Source: an uncultured Clostridia bacterium (GTDB taxonomy: Bacteria > Bacillota > Clostridia > Oscillospirales > Acutalibacteraceae). From it: a stretch of DNA of 46,933 nucleotides. Position 1 is the stretch's first letter, and the number at the start of each line of letters is the position of its first letter. A model generated the notes under the pieces. That model was not told where the DNA came from. It did not search any database and saw only the letters and a program-made list of their open reading frames with translations. Shown piece after piece: positions 16,565 to 24,375 of the stretch. Both the position numbers and the translations under genes were made by a program. Location: assembly GCA_944380795.1 (NCBI GenBank), contig CALWIS010000023.1, forward strand, positions 1 through 46,933. Reading direction: 5' to 3'.

Positions 16565-16924
16565 TTATGTAGGCGCAGAGCGGTCAATGAGTCCAAAGCT
16601 GACGGAGAGGGCGTGGTCCACCTGGGACATCGCCTGAGGGTCCAGCTTTCCCATTTTTTCTTTGAGCCGGTGCTTATCTAAGGTGCGCACCTGCTCCAAC
16701 AAGACAATGGAGTCCCGAGAAAGCCCCGTGTTCTCCGCAGACAGTAAAATATGGGTGGGGAGGTTGGCTTTGGACCGCTGGCTGGTAATAGCAGCTGCGA
16801 TTACCGTTGGGCTGAACCGGTTCCCTACATCGTTCTGCACAATGAGCACCGGCCGCACCCCTCCCTGTTCCGAGCCCACTACCGGGCTCAAGTCGGCATA
16901 ATAAATATCGCCCCGATGAATCAT
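16565..16924 (-). CDS. ndoA: MazF/PemK-family mRNA endoribonuclease (EndoA-like)
   Basis: 119 aa, the usual length. The start [20 protein letters not shown], then [12 protein letters not shown] and [12 protein letters not shown], is the MazF/EndoA core, with conserved Arg (RGDIYYADL) and Thr/Ser (TVIAAAITS) active-site positions. The end [20 protein letters not shown] is also typical. It would cut single-stranded mRNA at a short motif. In Bacillus the antitoxin EndoAI gene is directly upstream. Here the upstream gene position holds only a 43-codon ORF (16931-17062) that is not a recognisable ribbon-helix-helix antitoxin, then a lipoprotein. Toxin identity is secure; its partner is missing or unrecognised. 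Confidence 0.93.
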   Translation of the reverse strand: MIHRGDIYYADLSPVVGSEQGGVRPVLIVQNDVGNRFSPTVIAAAITSQRSKANLPTHILLSAENTGLSRDSIVLLEQVRTLDKHRLKEKMGKLDPQAMSQVDHALSVSFGLIDRSAPT

Positions 16925-16930
16925 CTGTTT

Positions 16931-17062
16931 TCACACTCCGAATCCTTTTGTAGTGGGCGCCCATTGGTATTGTTGCCGGTTTTTGCAGATTTTAATCATT
17001 TGCTTCCAATAGGAATAAAATCTTTCCGGCGAAAATTCATCGTGGTTTGGGTCCCACACCAT
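16931..17062 (-). CDS. Possible 43-aa ORF directly upstream of the MazF gene
   Basis: ATG at 17062 begins MVWDPNHDEFSPERFYSYWK; the frame ends with TGA 6 bases before the MazF start, the position where an antitoxin gene would be. The peptide is rich in Tyr, Trp, Lys and Arg, with a helical centre (RFYSYWKQMIKICKNRQQ). No ribbon-helix-helix or known antitoxin motif is visible, and no good ribosome site precedes it. It may be a leader peptide, a divergent antitoxin, a gene remnant, or non-coding. Confidence 0.3.
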   Translation of the reverse strand: MVWDPNHDEFSPERFYSYWKQMIKICKNRQQYQWAPTTKGFGV

Positions 17063-17090
17063 AATATTAGGAATCGGCCAAAGGGGTTCT

Positions 17091-17603
17091 TTATTCTTCC
17101 GGGGAAGAAAACCGGGCGGTGAACTGCCAGGCAGGCACTGCCAGCGTGAGAAGTGTGCCATCCTCCCGGGTTTCTGCTGTGATTACCTCGCCGGTGGAAA
17201 GCTCCCCAGACCACTGACCCCCTTCCCAAAGAAGCCCGGCGGAGGGGGCGCCATCCAACGCAGAAAATAGTCTGCCAAAAGCACTTTGTTCTATTACACC
17301 GCCGGAACGTTTTTGTGTAAGCCCCGCCATTTGTATGGTATACTCCCCTTGCAGATGCTGTACCGTCAAACCGGAGAGTGCTTGCGGCTCCTGGATCTTA
17401 AACCCATTGACTCCCTCCACAGAATGGCTGCAAGTGCCTTGGATCTCTGTTTCCGCCAAAGTGATAGTACAGGGAACTTCGTTTAGGTTCCAGCTGATTT
17501 CCTGGGTAGAATTTTCTGGTGCAGGTGTGCATCCCCCCAATAGACTGATAGCCATCAAAAGAATACCGATTTTGACCCGAATCCTTTTTGAACCTGTGCC
17601 CAT
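17091..17603 (-). CDS. Small secreted lipoprotein of unknown function
   Basis: 170 aa. ATG 17603 follows AAAGGGG by 8 bases. A lipoprotein signal is clear: basic start (SKRIRVK), hydrophobic core (IGILLMAISLL), lipobox LLGGC with Cys25. The mature part is beta-rich (VPCTITLAETEIQGTCSHSV, LSGLTVQHLQGEYTIQMAGL) and ends ARFSSPEE. This reminds me of LolA-like or sporulation-associated lipoproteins seen near coat genes, but I cannot name a family. It stands at the head of the minus-strand run toward ndoA and the coat-like genes. Confidence 0.8.
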   Translation of the reverse strand: MGTGSKRIRVKIGILLMAISLLGGCTPAPENSTQEISWNLNEVPCTITLAETEIQGTCSHSVEGVNGFKIQEPQALSGLTVQHLQGEYTIQMAGLTQKRSGGVIEQSAFGRLFSALDGAPSAGLLWEGGQWSGELSTGEVITAETREDGTLLTLAVPAWQFTARFSSPEE

Positions 17604-17694
17604 ACTACGCGCCCCTTTCTGGACATGCTCCCTGATTTTTGGAGTGTGTCAAATATATATGGGGTTATGGCAGTCCTCATTCCCTTATTTTAAA

Positions 17695-17732
17695 AGAGGA
17701 GGGCCTGCCCTGGAAACTCCAGAACAGGCCCT
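17695..17732 (-). terminator. Probable terminator after asnB
   Basis: AGGGCCTG (17700-17707) pairs with CAGGCCCT (17725-17732), 10 bases past the asnB stop. The minus-strand tail (CCTCTTTTAAAATAAG) has only a modest T run, so this may be weak. Confidence 0.55.
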
Positions 17733-17741
17733 TTATCGAGA

Positions 17742-19622
17742 TCATGATTTGTGAGAGAAATCCGGCCAGTCGCCCTCGGCGTGCTTGCCGTCTTCAAAAT
17801 AAATGTCGTACCAAACAATGAAGATGAACAGCGTCCAAATGCGGCGGCTGTAATCCTGCCGGCCGTTGAAATGGTCATCCAAGTATCGCACCAATTCCTC
17901 TGTGTGGAAGAACTTCTCGGCAATATCGCTGGTAAAAGCAGCTTTTACAATATCGTAATACTTCTTGTCCCGCAGCCATACCCGGGTGGGCACCGGGAAT
18001 CCCAGCTTCTTCTTCTGGGCAGTAGCTTGAGGCAGATGCCGCAGCGCCGCTTGACGCATGGCATATTTGGTGTTCTTCTTGTTTACCCGCAGCCGGGTGG
18101 GGATGGTAGAGGCCACTTTAAAGACTTCTTTATCCAGGAAGGGAACACGCAGCTCCAAGGAATTGGCCATACTCATACGGTCGGCCTTGAGGAGAATGTC
18201 GCCTACCATCCACATATTGATGTCCAGATACTGCATCCGGGTCACATCGTCCAGGTCCTTCACCCGGTCATACCAAGGCTTGGTGAGGGTCTGGGGACGG
18301 GTGGAGAACTCAGGCTGCTTTAAGAGCTTTTGCTTATCCTCATAGCCAAACATTTTGGCATTGCCGATAAAAGATTCGTTGGTGGGGTACTCGCCCCGGG
18401 TGATGAAGCTTTGCCCACGGAAGTGGAAGGGCACCTTTTGCACCAGCTTGCGCAGACCGGTGCGCACACACTGAGGCAGCACCTTGCGGTAAATGCGGAA
18501 TACATCCGGCTCGTTGTAAATGGTATAGCCGCCAAAGAGCTCATCGGCTCCCTCGCCGGAAAGCACCACCTTTACATACTCACTGGCCAACTTAGAGACA
18601 AAAAACAGGGCGATGCAGGAGGGGTCAGCCAGAGGCTGGTCCATATGGTACTGCACCTTTTTGATGTTTCCCCAGAATTCCTCCGAGGGGATGACCTTAT
18701 AATGGTGGTCTACGCCGATTTTTTCCGAAAGGCCTTTGGCCCAATCGATCTCGTTGTATTTTTCGCCGAAGTCAAAGCCTACAGTAAAGGTCTTTTGGTC
18801 GGCAAAATAGGTAGAAACATAGCTGGAATCCACACCGCTGGAAAGGAAGCACCCCACTTCTACGTCACTGATCTTGTGAGCGTTGACGGAGTTCTCGAAT
18901 ACCTTTTCAATGCGGTCGATGGCTTCTTCTTCGGTCAGGCTCTCGTCAGGATTAAATTTCGGCTCCCAATATCGGGTGGTGGTGATCTTGCCATCCTTGA
19001 ACCATAGGTAATGAGCGGGCATCAGGCAGTATACGCCCTCAAAGAAGGTCTGAGGCGGCACGGCGTACTGGAAGGAGAGGTAGTTGTTCAGGGTATCCAT
19101 GTTGAACTTTTTCTCAAATCCCGGGAACTGGAGAATGCTTTTGATCTCCGAGCCATAGACAAAGTGATCTCCTACCATGGTGTAGTGGAGGGGCTTGATG
19201 CCGAAGAAGTCACGGGCCATAAACAGGCTGTTGTCTTTTTTGTTCCAGATAGCAAAGCCGAACATGCCCCGCAGACGGTTGAGCAGGCCTTCCTGCCATT
19301 CCTCAAATCCGTGGAGCAGCACTTCGGAATCCGTATGGGTGCGGAAAACATGGCCTTTTTCCAGCAATTCCTTTCGCAGCTCTTGATAATTATAAATCTC
19401 GCCGTTGAAGGTGAGGACCATGGTTCTATCCTCATTATAAATAGGCTGATCGCCGGTGGAGCTGATGTCGATAATACTCAGCCGCCGGAACCCCATGGTC
19501 ACGCCGTCCCCTTCAAAAACGCCGCTGCTGTCGGGGCCGCGATGGGTGATCACATCGGTCATTTTGGTGATGACCGTACTGCGGTCCACGATCTCACCGG
19601 TAAATCCACAAATTCCGCACAT
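17742..19622 (-). CDS. asnB: Asparagine synthase (glutamine-hydrolysing)
   Basis: 626 aa, full length. MCGICGFTG gives the catalytic Cys2 of the class II glutaminase domain (about 1-215; HRGPDSSGVFEGDG, GFRRLSIIDIS, FNGEIYNY). The synthetase domain follows (about 235-550) with the PP-loop GCFLSSGVDSSYV, PLADPSCIALFFVSKLA and VVLSGEGADELFGGY. LRVPFLDKEVFKVA and AQKKKLGFPVPTRVWL are also typical. It makes Asn from Asp, Gln and ATP. ATG 19622 follows AAAGGAATTAAAAACT. It is the last gene of a minus-strand run from 22024 (Cys-rich protein, mnmA, CpXC, asnB) with short gaps. Confidence 0.96.
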   Translation of the reverse strand: MCGICGFTGEIVDRSTVITKMTDVITHRGPDSSGVFEGDGVTMGFRRLSIIDISSTGDQPIYNEDRTMVLTFNGEIYNYQELRKELLEKGHVFRTHTDSEVLLHGFEEWQEGLLNRLRGMFGFAIWNKKDNSLFMARDFFGIKPLHYTMVGDHFVYGSEIKSILQFPGFEKKFNMDTLNNYLSFQYAVPPQTFFEGVYCLMPAHYLWFKDGKITTTRYWEPKFNPDESLTEEEAIDRIEKVFENSVNAHKISDVEVGCFLSSGVDSSYVSTYFADQKTFTVGFDFGEKYNEIDWAKGLSEKIGVDHHYKVIPSEEFWGNIKKVQYHMDQPLADPSCIALFFVSKLASEYVKVVLSGEGADELFGGYTIYNEPDVFRIYRKVLPQCVRTGLRKLVQKVPFHFRGQSFITRGEYPTNESFIGNAKMFGYEDKQKLLKQPEFSTRPQTLTKPWYDRVKDLDDVTRMQYLDINMWMVGDILLKADRMSMANSLELRVPFLDKEVFKVASTIPTRLRVNKKNTKYAMRQAALRHLPQATAQKKKLGFPVPTRVWLRDKKYYDIVKAAFTSDIAEKFFHTEELVRYLDDHFNGRQDYSRRIWTLFIFIVWYDIYFEDGKHAEGDWPDFSHKS

Positions 19623-19671
19623 AGTTTTTAATTCCTTTCTGCAAATGACATTGAAACAAAGAGTCTAAGAG

Positions 19672-20307
19672 TTATTCATCCAGTTCCTGGTAGGCTTCCA
19701 TCAGTTCATCCGCCAATAGGGAATCCACCACGGGGAAGCCGCCTTCCGGCTGGTATTGCACGGCTTTGAGTACTTCTTTAGCCTGCTTGTACACATCGAA
19801 CCGGGTGCTGTGGTATACAGGAGTCTGCTGCCCCTGCCAAGAAAAGGCAAATTCAATCTGCTTTTTGTTGGACGCGCAAAAATAGGCCGTTACCTCAGGG
19901 ATACGCCACTTCCGCTGTACCACCTCCGAGAGGGCCTTTTTAACCAACTCCATGGCAGCATCATCCAAGCCGGATTCAAAAAGAAGGATCTTCTCTTTGA
20001 GCTGGGGGAGTGTAGAGACACCTCTCTTGGCTACATGATCCAGATAAGGGGGGATCTCCAATGTGATCTTTTTGCTGCCCGGCGCCAGACAGACCATCAA
20101 TCCCAGTTCCCGGTCATGGTATAAGCAGGGGTAGGTCATTTGGGCGGTATAGCCGCACCGGGGGCACTTCCAGTCAAAGAAGGTTTCCTCCATGATTTTA
20201 GCGCGAAGCTCCGGATGGGCGATCCGGTCAATGCCGGGCCACATCTGGGTTTTATGCACAGCCCCACAGCTGGGGCAGCTGATATCCTTGCTGATACAGG
20301 TAGACAA
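19672..20307 (-). CDS. CpXC domain protein
   Basis: 211 aa from TTG at 20307, whose AAGGAGG site lies 7 bases upstream. Two Cys pairs in the N-terminal 55 residues (ISCPSCGAVHKTQMWPGID and FDWKCPRCGYTAQMTYPCLY) form the zinc-ribbon-like CpXC domain, named for such CPxCG pairs. The C-terminal part (about 90-211) is helical with no recognised motif (GVSTLPQLKEKILLFESGLD). Family function is unknown. It sits between mnmA (25-base gap) and asnB (49-base gap) in one operon. Confidence 0.85.
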   Translation of the reverse strand: MSTCISKDISCPSCGAVHKTQMWPGIDRIAHPELRAKIMEETFFDWKCPRCGYTAQMTYPCLYHDRELGLMVCLAPGSKKITLEIPPYLDHVAKRGVSTLPQLKEKILLFESGLDDAAMELVKKALSEVVQRKWRIPEVTAYFCASNKKQIEFAFSWQGQQTPVYHSTRFDVYKQAKEVLKAVQYQPEGGFPVVDSLLADELMEAYQELDE

Positions 20308-20332
20308 AATAAAGCCTCCTTACGAGGAATTG

Positions 20333-21400
20333 TCAAGGGAGAGGGGAGAGGATGGTGCCGCCTCCGGCCACCACATCTCCCAAATAGAATACAGCGGCCT
20401 GTCCAGGGGTCACGGAGCGTTGGGGTTCTGCAAATTCCACCCGCACCCTGCCATCCTCCAGGGGGAATACCATGGCAGCAGAAGCTCCGGCACGATAGCG
20501 CACCTTTACCTGGGCCTCAAATGGCTCCTTTGGTTGGTCAAAAGCGATCCAATTTACATCGCCGGCTAAAAGCCCGGGGGCATACTGACTGCCCTCCGGC
20601 CCTAAAGTTACCTGATTTGATGCAGGATCGATTTTTGTCACATACATGGGTTGGCCAAAACTAATCCCTAAGCCTTTGCGCTGGCCAATGGTATACCGGG
20701 TGATACCCCGGTGGCGGCCCAATACATGGCCTTGGGCATCTACAAAATCCCCCGGCTCTGGTTCCCGCCCCGTTTCTCGGGCAAGGAATCCGTTATAGTC
20801 CCCATCGGGAATAAAGCAGATATCCTGACTTTCTGCTTTATGGGCCACCGGAAGCCCAGCTTCTTCCGCCAAACGGCGGATCTCCGGTTTTTCCATCCGG
20901 CCCAGAGGGGTGAGAACATGAGAAAGCTGATGCTGGCTCAGCTGATAAAGCACATAGCTTTGATCTTTATCCGTGGGGGCACGGCGAAGAAGAAAACGGT
21001 CGTTTTCCTGTTCCACCAGTGCATAATGGCCGGTGGCCACATAATCAAAACCAGCCTTTAGGGCATAGTCCAGCATAGCGCCGAATTTTAGATACCGGTT
21101 GCACCGGATACAAGGGTTTGGGGTACGCCCGGCTGTATATTCCGAAATAAAATTTTGCTGCACCATTTCTGCAAAGATGGGAGAAAAATCTACCACTTGG
21201 TGAGAGATTCCCAAATGGCGGCACACGGCGGCAGCGTCCTCTGCCTCCTTTGTGGAGCCGCAGAGGGAGGTGCCTTCCCAGCCATTTTTGTGCAGAAGCA
21301 TGGTAACGCCGGATACCTCATATCCGGCGCGCAACAGAACAAGCGCCGCCGCAGAACTGTCTACGCCGCCGCTCATTCCCACAAGAACGCGTTGTTTCAT
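20333..21400 (-). CDS. mnmA: tRNA-specific 2-thiouridylase MnmA
   Basis: 355 aa counted from ATG 21400 (MKQRVLVGMSGGVDSSAAAL); a GTG 4 codons earlier is an alternative, and neither has a strong ribosome site. The PP-loop SGGVDSS binds ATP. The first catalytic Cys lies in NPCIRCNRYLKFG, the second in AESQDICFIPDGDY. The C-terminal domains have LGRHRGITRYTIGQRKGLGI and RVEFAEPQRSVTPGQAAVFY. It thiolates U34 of Lys, Glu and Gln tRNAs, taking sulfur from a cysteine desulfurase that is not in this window. The upstream gene ends 18 bases before. Confidence 0.96.
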   Translation of the reverse strand: MKQRVLVGMSGGVDSSAAALVLLRAGYEVSGVTMLLHKNGWEGTSLCGSTKEAEDAAAVCRHLGISHQVVDFSPIFAEMVQQNFISEYTAGRTPNPCIRCNRYLKFGAMLDYALKAGFDYVATGHYALVEQENDRFLLRRAPTDKDQSYVLYQLSQHQLSHVLTPLGRMEKPEIRRLAEEAGLPVAHKAESQDICFIPDGDYNGFLARETGREPEPGDFVDAQGHVLGRHRGITRYTIGQRKGLGISFGQPMYVTKIDPASNQVTLGPEGSQYAPGLLAGDVNWIAFDQPKEPFEAQVKVRYRAGASAAMVFPLEDGRVRVEFAEPQRSVTPGQAAVFYLGDVVAGGGTILSPLP

Positions 21401-21418
21401 AGGCTGCTTCACCCAAAA

Positions 21419-22024
21419 TTACTGGAAGGGGATCTCCCGGTTATCCCGGGGATCAGCTGCTTCTGCTGCGCCGCTGTAAGTGGTGTTCTCCACAGGAGGT
21501 TGAACGGATTCAGGAGCTCCTTCCTTAATAGAGGGCTCTTCTGGGGCAATGGGAGTTTCCTCTGTAGGGGCTTCTTGACAGCAGGGCTCTTCCTCGGTTG
21601 CAGTCTCTTTGCAGCAGGTTTCGGTTTCTTTTGCGGGCTCTTCGCAGGAGGAAGTTTCTTCCTCCTCGTCCTCGCAGTCGCAGAAACCTTGGCAGCTGGA
21701 ACAATCAAAATCGCAGCCGGCACACTCGCTTTCTTCCTGTCCAGGCTGGGCAAACAGCTCTTCCAGACGGGTGATGGCACGGTCCATTCTTCTGGATGCC
21801 TGGTCTACCGCGGCACAATGGGGTTCCGTGACAGGGTCGTTTTCGTCCCGCAGGTTATGGTAATAGTATTTACCCAAAGCAATATAGGCTTTTTCCGAGA
21901 TCCGCTCTTCTCGGCGGATCACTAGCTTCAGGCGGTTGATCTGAGCGGATTTACGGTTCTTTTCCACCACACAATCCACTGCATGGGAAATGGACATACC
22001 GATGGATTCCAAAATGTTTTTCAT
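21419..22024 (-). CDS. Unknown protein with helical N-terminus and Cys/Glu-rich tail
   Basis: 201 aa, no family recognised. Residues 1-95 are helical and basic-acidic mixed (MKNILESIGMSISHAVDCVV; RLKLVIRREERISEKAYIAL; DRAITRLEELFAQ). From about 96 the sequence becomes Cys- and Glu-rich (ECAGCDFDCSSCQGFCDCED, then TSSCEEP, ETCCKET, EPCCQEA) and ends in a Pro/Glu-rich low-complexity tail. The CxxC/CxC cluster could bind a metal. There is no signal peptide or membrane helix. It heads the operon with mnmA, so a link to sulfur or metal handling is conceivable but only an inference. Confidence 0.75.
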   Translation of the reverse strand: MKNILESIGMSISHAVDCVVEKNRKSAQINRLKLVIRREERISEKAYIALGKYYYHNLRDENDPVTEPHCAAVDQASRRMDRAITRLEELFAQPGQEESECAGCDFDCSSCQGFCDCEDEEEETSSCEEPAKETETCCKETATEEEPCCQEAPTEETPIAPEEPSIKEGAPESVQPPVENTTYSGAAEAADPRDNREIPFQ

Positions 22025-22204
22025 AGGATAGACCTCCGTTCCTGTATAATATTTATGATTTCAACAACAAGATCGAAATGGCAGTAAATCGGGGATTTCT
22101 ATTATTATAACGCAGTTGCAGGAAAAATAACAGTGTTTTTTCCTGTTTTCTCACAAGCGTAGGGAAATATATCCCTTTGGAAAAGGCGTATTTACAAACA
22201 AATA

Positions 22205-22236
22205 GCCGGAAGAAATGCGCTGGCATCTCTCCCGGC
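22205..22236 (-). terminator. Rho-independent terminator of the GH35 gene
   Basis: GCCGGAAGAAATGC (22205-22218) pairs with GCATCTCTCCCGGC (22223-22236) apart from two G-U pairs, loop GCTG. The minus-strand tail is TATTTGTTTG. It lies 25 bases past the gene. Confidence 0.8.
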
Positions 22237-22260
22237 CTGTTTTGTACCTTACTTTAACTG

Positions 22261-23835
22261 TTATTCCTCTGGTGACACGGTATAAAGGGTGATCTTCTGG
22301 GTCTCCGGTACACCACGGAATCGGATGGAGTAGCCCTCGTCGCCATTGAGGACACGGCCCCGTACCCATTTGCCGTCTATAAAGCAGCCTTCTTCCTTTA
22401 TCAGCACGTCCAGAAGTTCCCGGCGTCCCTTTTTGGGCAGGATCTTGATAGTGCAGCAAACTGCCGTGATATACAGGGTGTCACCGTCCTCTATCACAAA
22501 GCCACCAGCAACTGGGTCTCCCTCCTCCCGTGGGGGAGCGCTTTCCTGCAGCCATGCCTGATACCCATTATAAGTAATGAGCAAGTCGTAGTTCTTTAGG
22601 GGCAGGACCGTACCCTGTTCTCCATATTCCAAAAAGGCATACGTGCGGTTTTCTGCAAAGGCTTTTTGCAGAGGTTCTTCCATCCCCTCCACCAACGCAT
22701 AGGCACGGCTCAGCAGGGGCCCAGCATTGCGGGGACCCTGTAAGGGAGACGGCCCCAGACACAGCGGCTCCGGGGGAAGTTCCTCACCCAGATTGTCAAG
22801 GGAGCCGTACACATCCTCAATAGCAAAGGGGGAGAAGCCCATGGCGTGGTGCTTGCCCAGCGCATAGAACAGGAAGGGCACTGCGTCCTGGGTGTTGCGT
22901 ACCTCGGGGATAAACAAGGGATTACCGTTGACAGCAAACTCGTCGCATACTCTGTAATAGTCGTCCACGTAAATATCCGGCGAATGAATATCGATGACAG
23001 GAGCTGCCAAACGCCACATCCGGTGATTTTTGGCTACCGGACCGCCGCAGGGGTATTTACCGGGGATTCGGGGGAACTGATCCAGCCAGGCGTTGATGTA
23101 CATGGGAAGGGAATATTCCGCCTTGCCGGCAGAGGCGATGACCTGCACGGCGTTGCCGTAGGTCCAAGCCATAAAGAATTCGGCGGCATCTTCGCCAAAG
23201 GCTTCTTCCCAGGTTCCGGAAACACCGAATTCCTCTGCCACCTTCTGAGGCACGGGGGCCTGAAAAGCTTTTTGAGAGGCAGCGCTGAAATCGTTGGGGG
23301 AGCCCAAAATGCCGATCTCATTTTCTACCTGCATCATGATGATGGTGTGATCTTCTCCATCAAACTCCCGGATATGAGCCATAAGAGCGGCAAATGCACG
23401 GGCATCGGCCTTTACGGCCTCCTCACAGGAGGGGGAAACAATATTCAGAGGCATCCCCCAAGGGTCCCGCACCCGGAAAAAGCGTTTTTGGTCCAGCTTG
23501 ACCCAAGAGGGCACATAGGTGGAGATACCATTTTTCCACAGGCCGAACCACAGTGGTACCAGCCGTACCTTTTCCCGGCGGGCCTGTAAGATCAGGGTAT
23601 CCACCAGGGAAAAATCAAATTTCCCCTCTTCCGGCTCCAAAAGCTCCCAACAAATGGGAAGCAGCACGGTATTCAGGTTCAGTTTGCGAAGTACCGGCCA
23701 TACCCGGTGTTCCATATACTCCGGGCTGGAAGCACTGGAATTGTGCAGTTCCCCGCCCCGAGCCAGCCAGGGTTTGCCATCTACCAGCAGCTTCATTCCC
23801 GAAGATGTTTTTTCCAGCTTGGGCATAGTACTCAT
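22261..23835 (-). CDS. Beta-galactosidase-like glycosidase, GH35/DUF5597 type
   Basis: 524 aa from ATG 23835 (GGAGG 7 bases upstream); a longer open frame upstream has no ribosome site. MKLLVDGKPWLARGGELHNS is the opening of DUF5597/GH35-like enzymes. A TIM barrel follows with LNTVLLPICWELLEPEEGKF, a first acid/base candidate in MMQVENEIGILG, and the nucleophile region PLFIPEVRN. The C-terminal 150 residues are the beta-rich DUF5597 domain. It likely removes terminal galactose from glycans. No signal peptide is seen. It is divergent from the GH38 mannosidase. Confidence 0.87.
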   Translation of the reverse strand: MSTMPKLEKTSSGMKLLVDGKPWLARGGELHNSSASSPEYMEHRVWPVLRKLNLNTVLLPICWELLEPEEGKFDFSLVDTLILQARREKVRLVPLWFGLWKNGISTYVPSWVKLDQKRFFRVRDPWGMPLNIVSPSCEEAVKADARAFAALMAHIREFDGEDHTIIMMQVENEIGILGSPNDFSAASQKAFQAPVPQKVAEEFGVSGTWEEAFGEDAAEFFMAWTYGNAVQVIASAGKAEYSLPMYINAWLDQFPRIPGKYPCGGPVAKNHRMWRLAAPVIDIHSPDIYVDDYYRVCDEFAVNGNPLFIPEVRNTQDAVPFLFYALGKHHAMGFSPFAIEDVYGSLDNLGEELPPEPLCLGPSPLQGPRNAGPLLSRAYALVEGMEEPLQKAFAENRTYAFLEYGEQGTVLPLKNYDLLITYNGYQAWLQESAPPREEGDPVAGGFVIEDGDTLYITAVCCTIKILPKKGRRELLDVLIKEEGCFIDGKWVRGRVLNGDEGYSIRFRGVPETQKITLYTVSPEE

Positions 23836-23904
23836 ATAGTTTCCTCCCATACAAATATACTTGCCGTACACGGTCAGCCTTTCTGCCGTTCGGCCTTTGG
23901 TTTC

Positions 23905-23933
23905 AGAATAGCACGAACTGGGCGTAAGTGCAA
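23905..23933 (-). promoter_or_regulatory. Sigma-A-type promoter of the GH35 gene
   Basis: Minus strand TTGCAC (23933-23928), 17-bp spacer, TATTCT (23910-23905), about 70 bases before the start codon. Confidence 0.55.
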
Positions 23934-24031
23934 GATGATATCTTAACTTTCTTTTAAAACAATATCCTCTAACTGGGGTTGCTAAAAATGTAAAAGAAAA
24001 CCGAACCCAGCATATTGATACTTGGAGGCAA

Positions 24032-24202
24032 ATGAAATCGCTGCGGGCAATACAGCTGTACGACCGTGCAGCATGGGATTTAGAAGAGTATTTCCATAGG
24101 TTAAGGGAGGACCAGATACTATATTTGATCCCTTGTGAGGAGATGACAGTGGAACAAGCCTTAAAAATTACAGGCGGAAAACGGCTGATTATACAGAGAT
24201 GA
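24032..24202 (+). CDS. Possible 56-aa protein in the GH35-GH38 gap
   Basis: ATG 24032 lies 3 bases after GGAGG (TTGGAGGCAAATG), and the frame runs 56 codons to TGA. The peptide (MKSLRAIQLYDRAAWDLEEY ... MTVEQALKITGGKRLIIQR) is amphipathic and protein-like. A perfect 9-bp hairpin with a T-rich tail follows 24 bases after the stop. The frame is also open upstream for about 30 codons without a start, so it might be the end of a decayed gene. No family is recognised. The opposite strand is open here too, but that frame lacks a ribosome site. Confidence 0.4.
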   Translation: MKSLRAIQLYDRAAWDLEEYFHRLREDQILYLIPCEEMTVEQALKITGGKRLIIQR

Positions 24203-24225
24203 TCCATAAATGATGTCCCAGCGTT

Positions 24226-24272
24226 TATCCCCCGACTGCGCACCATGCAGAGCCGGGGGATATTTATTTAAA
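24226..24272 (+). terminator. Hairpin terminator after the 56-aa ORF
   Basis: TATCCCCCG (24226-24234) pairs perfectly with CGGGGGATA (24254-24262), with an inner CTGC/GCAG stem, followed by TTTATTTAAAAAA. It lies between the small ORF and the GH38 promoter. The T run is interrupted. Confidence 0.6.
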
Positions 24273-24312
24273 AAATCATATTGTTTTTGACCTAAAAATC
24301 ACAAAACTGGAA

Positions 24313-24341
24313 TTGATTTTTTCTTTTCACCCTGCTACAAT
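24313..24341 (+). promoter_or_regulatory. Sigma-A-type promoter of the GH38 gene
   Basis: TTGATT (24313-24318), 17-bp spacer, TACAAT (24336-24341). The TTG start of the GH38 gene is 35 bases downstream of the -10 box. Confidence 0.65.
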
Positions 24342-24375
24342 GTCGGTGAATTTAAAATATTAGGGAGGGGTTTCT

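Noticed and set aside
23836..24246. N-terminal extension of the GH35 frame
   Set aside because: Open by chance; the ribosome site and homologue start are at 23835, and the extension is Ser/Arg-rich without homology.
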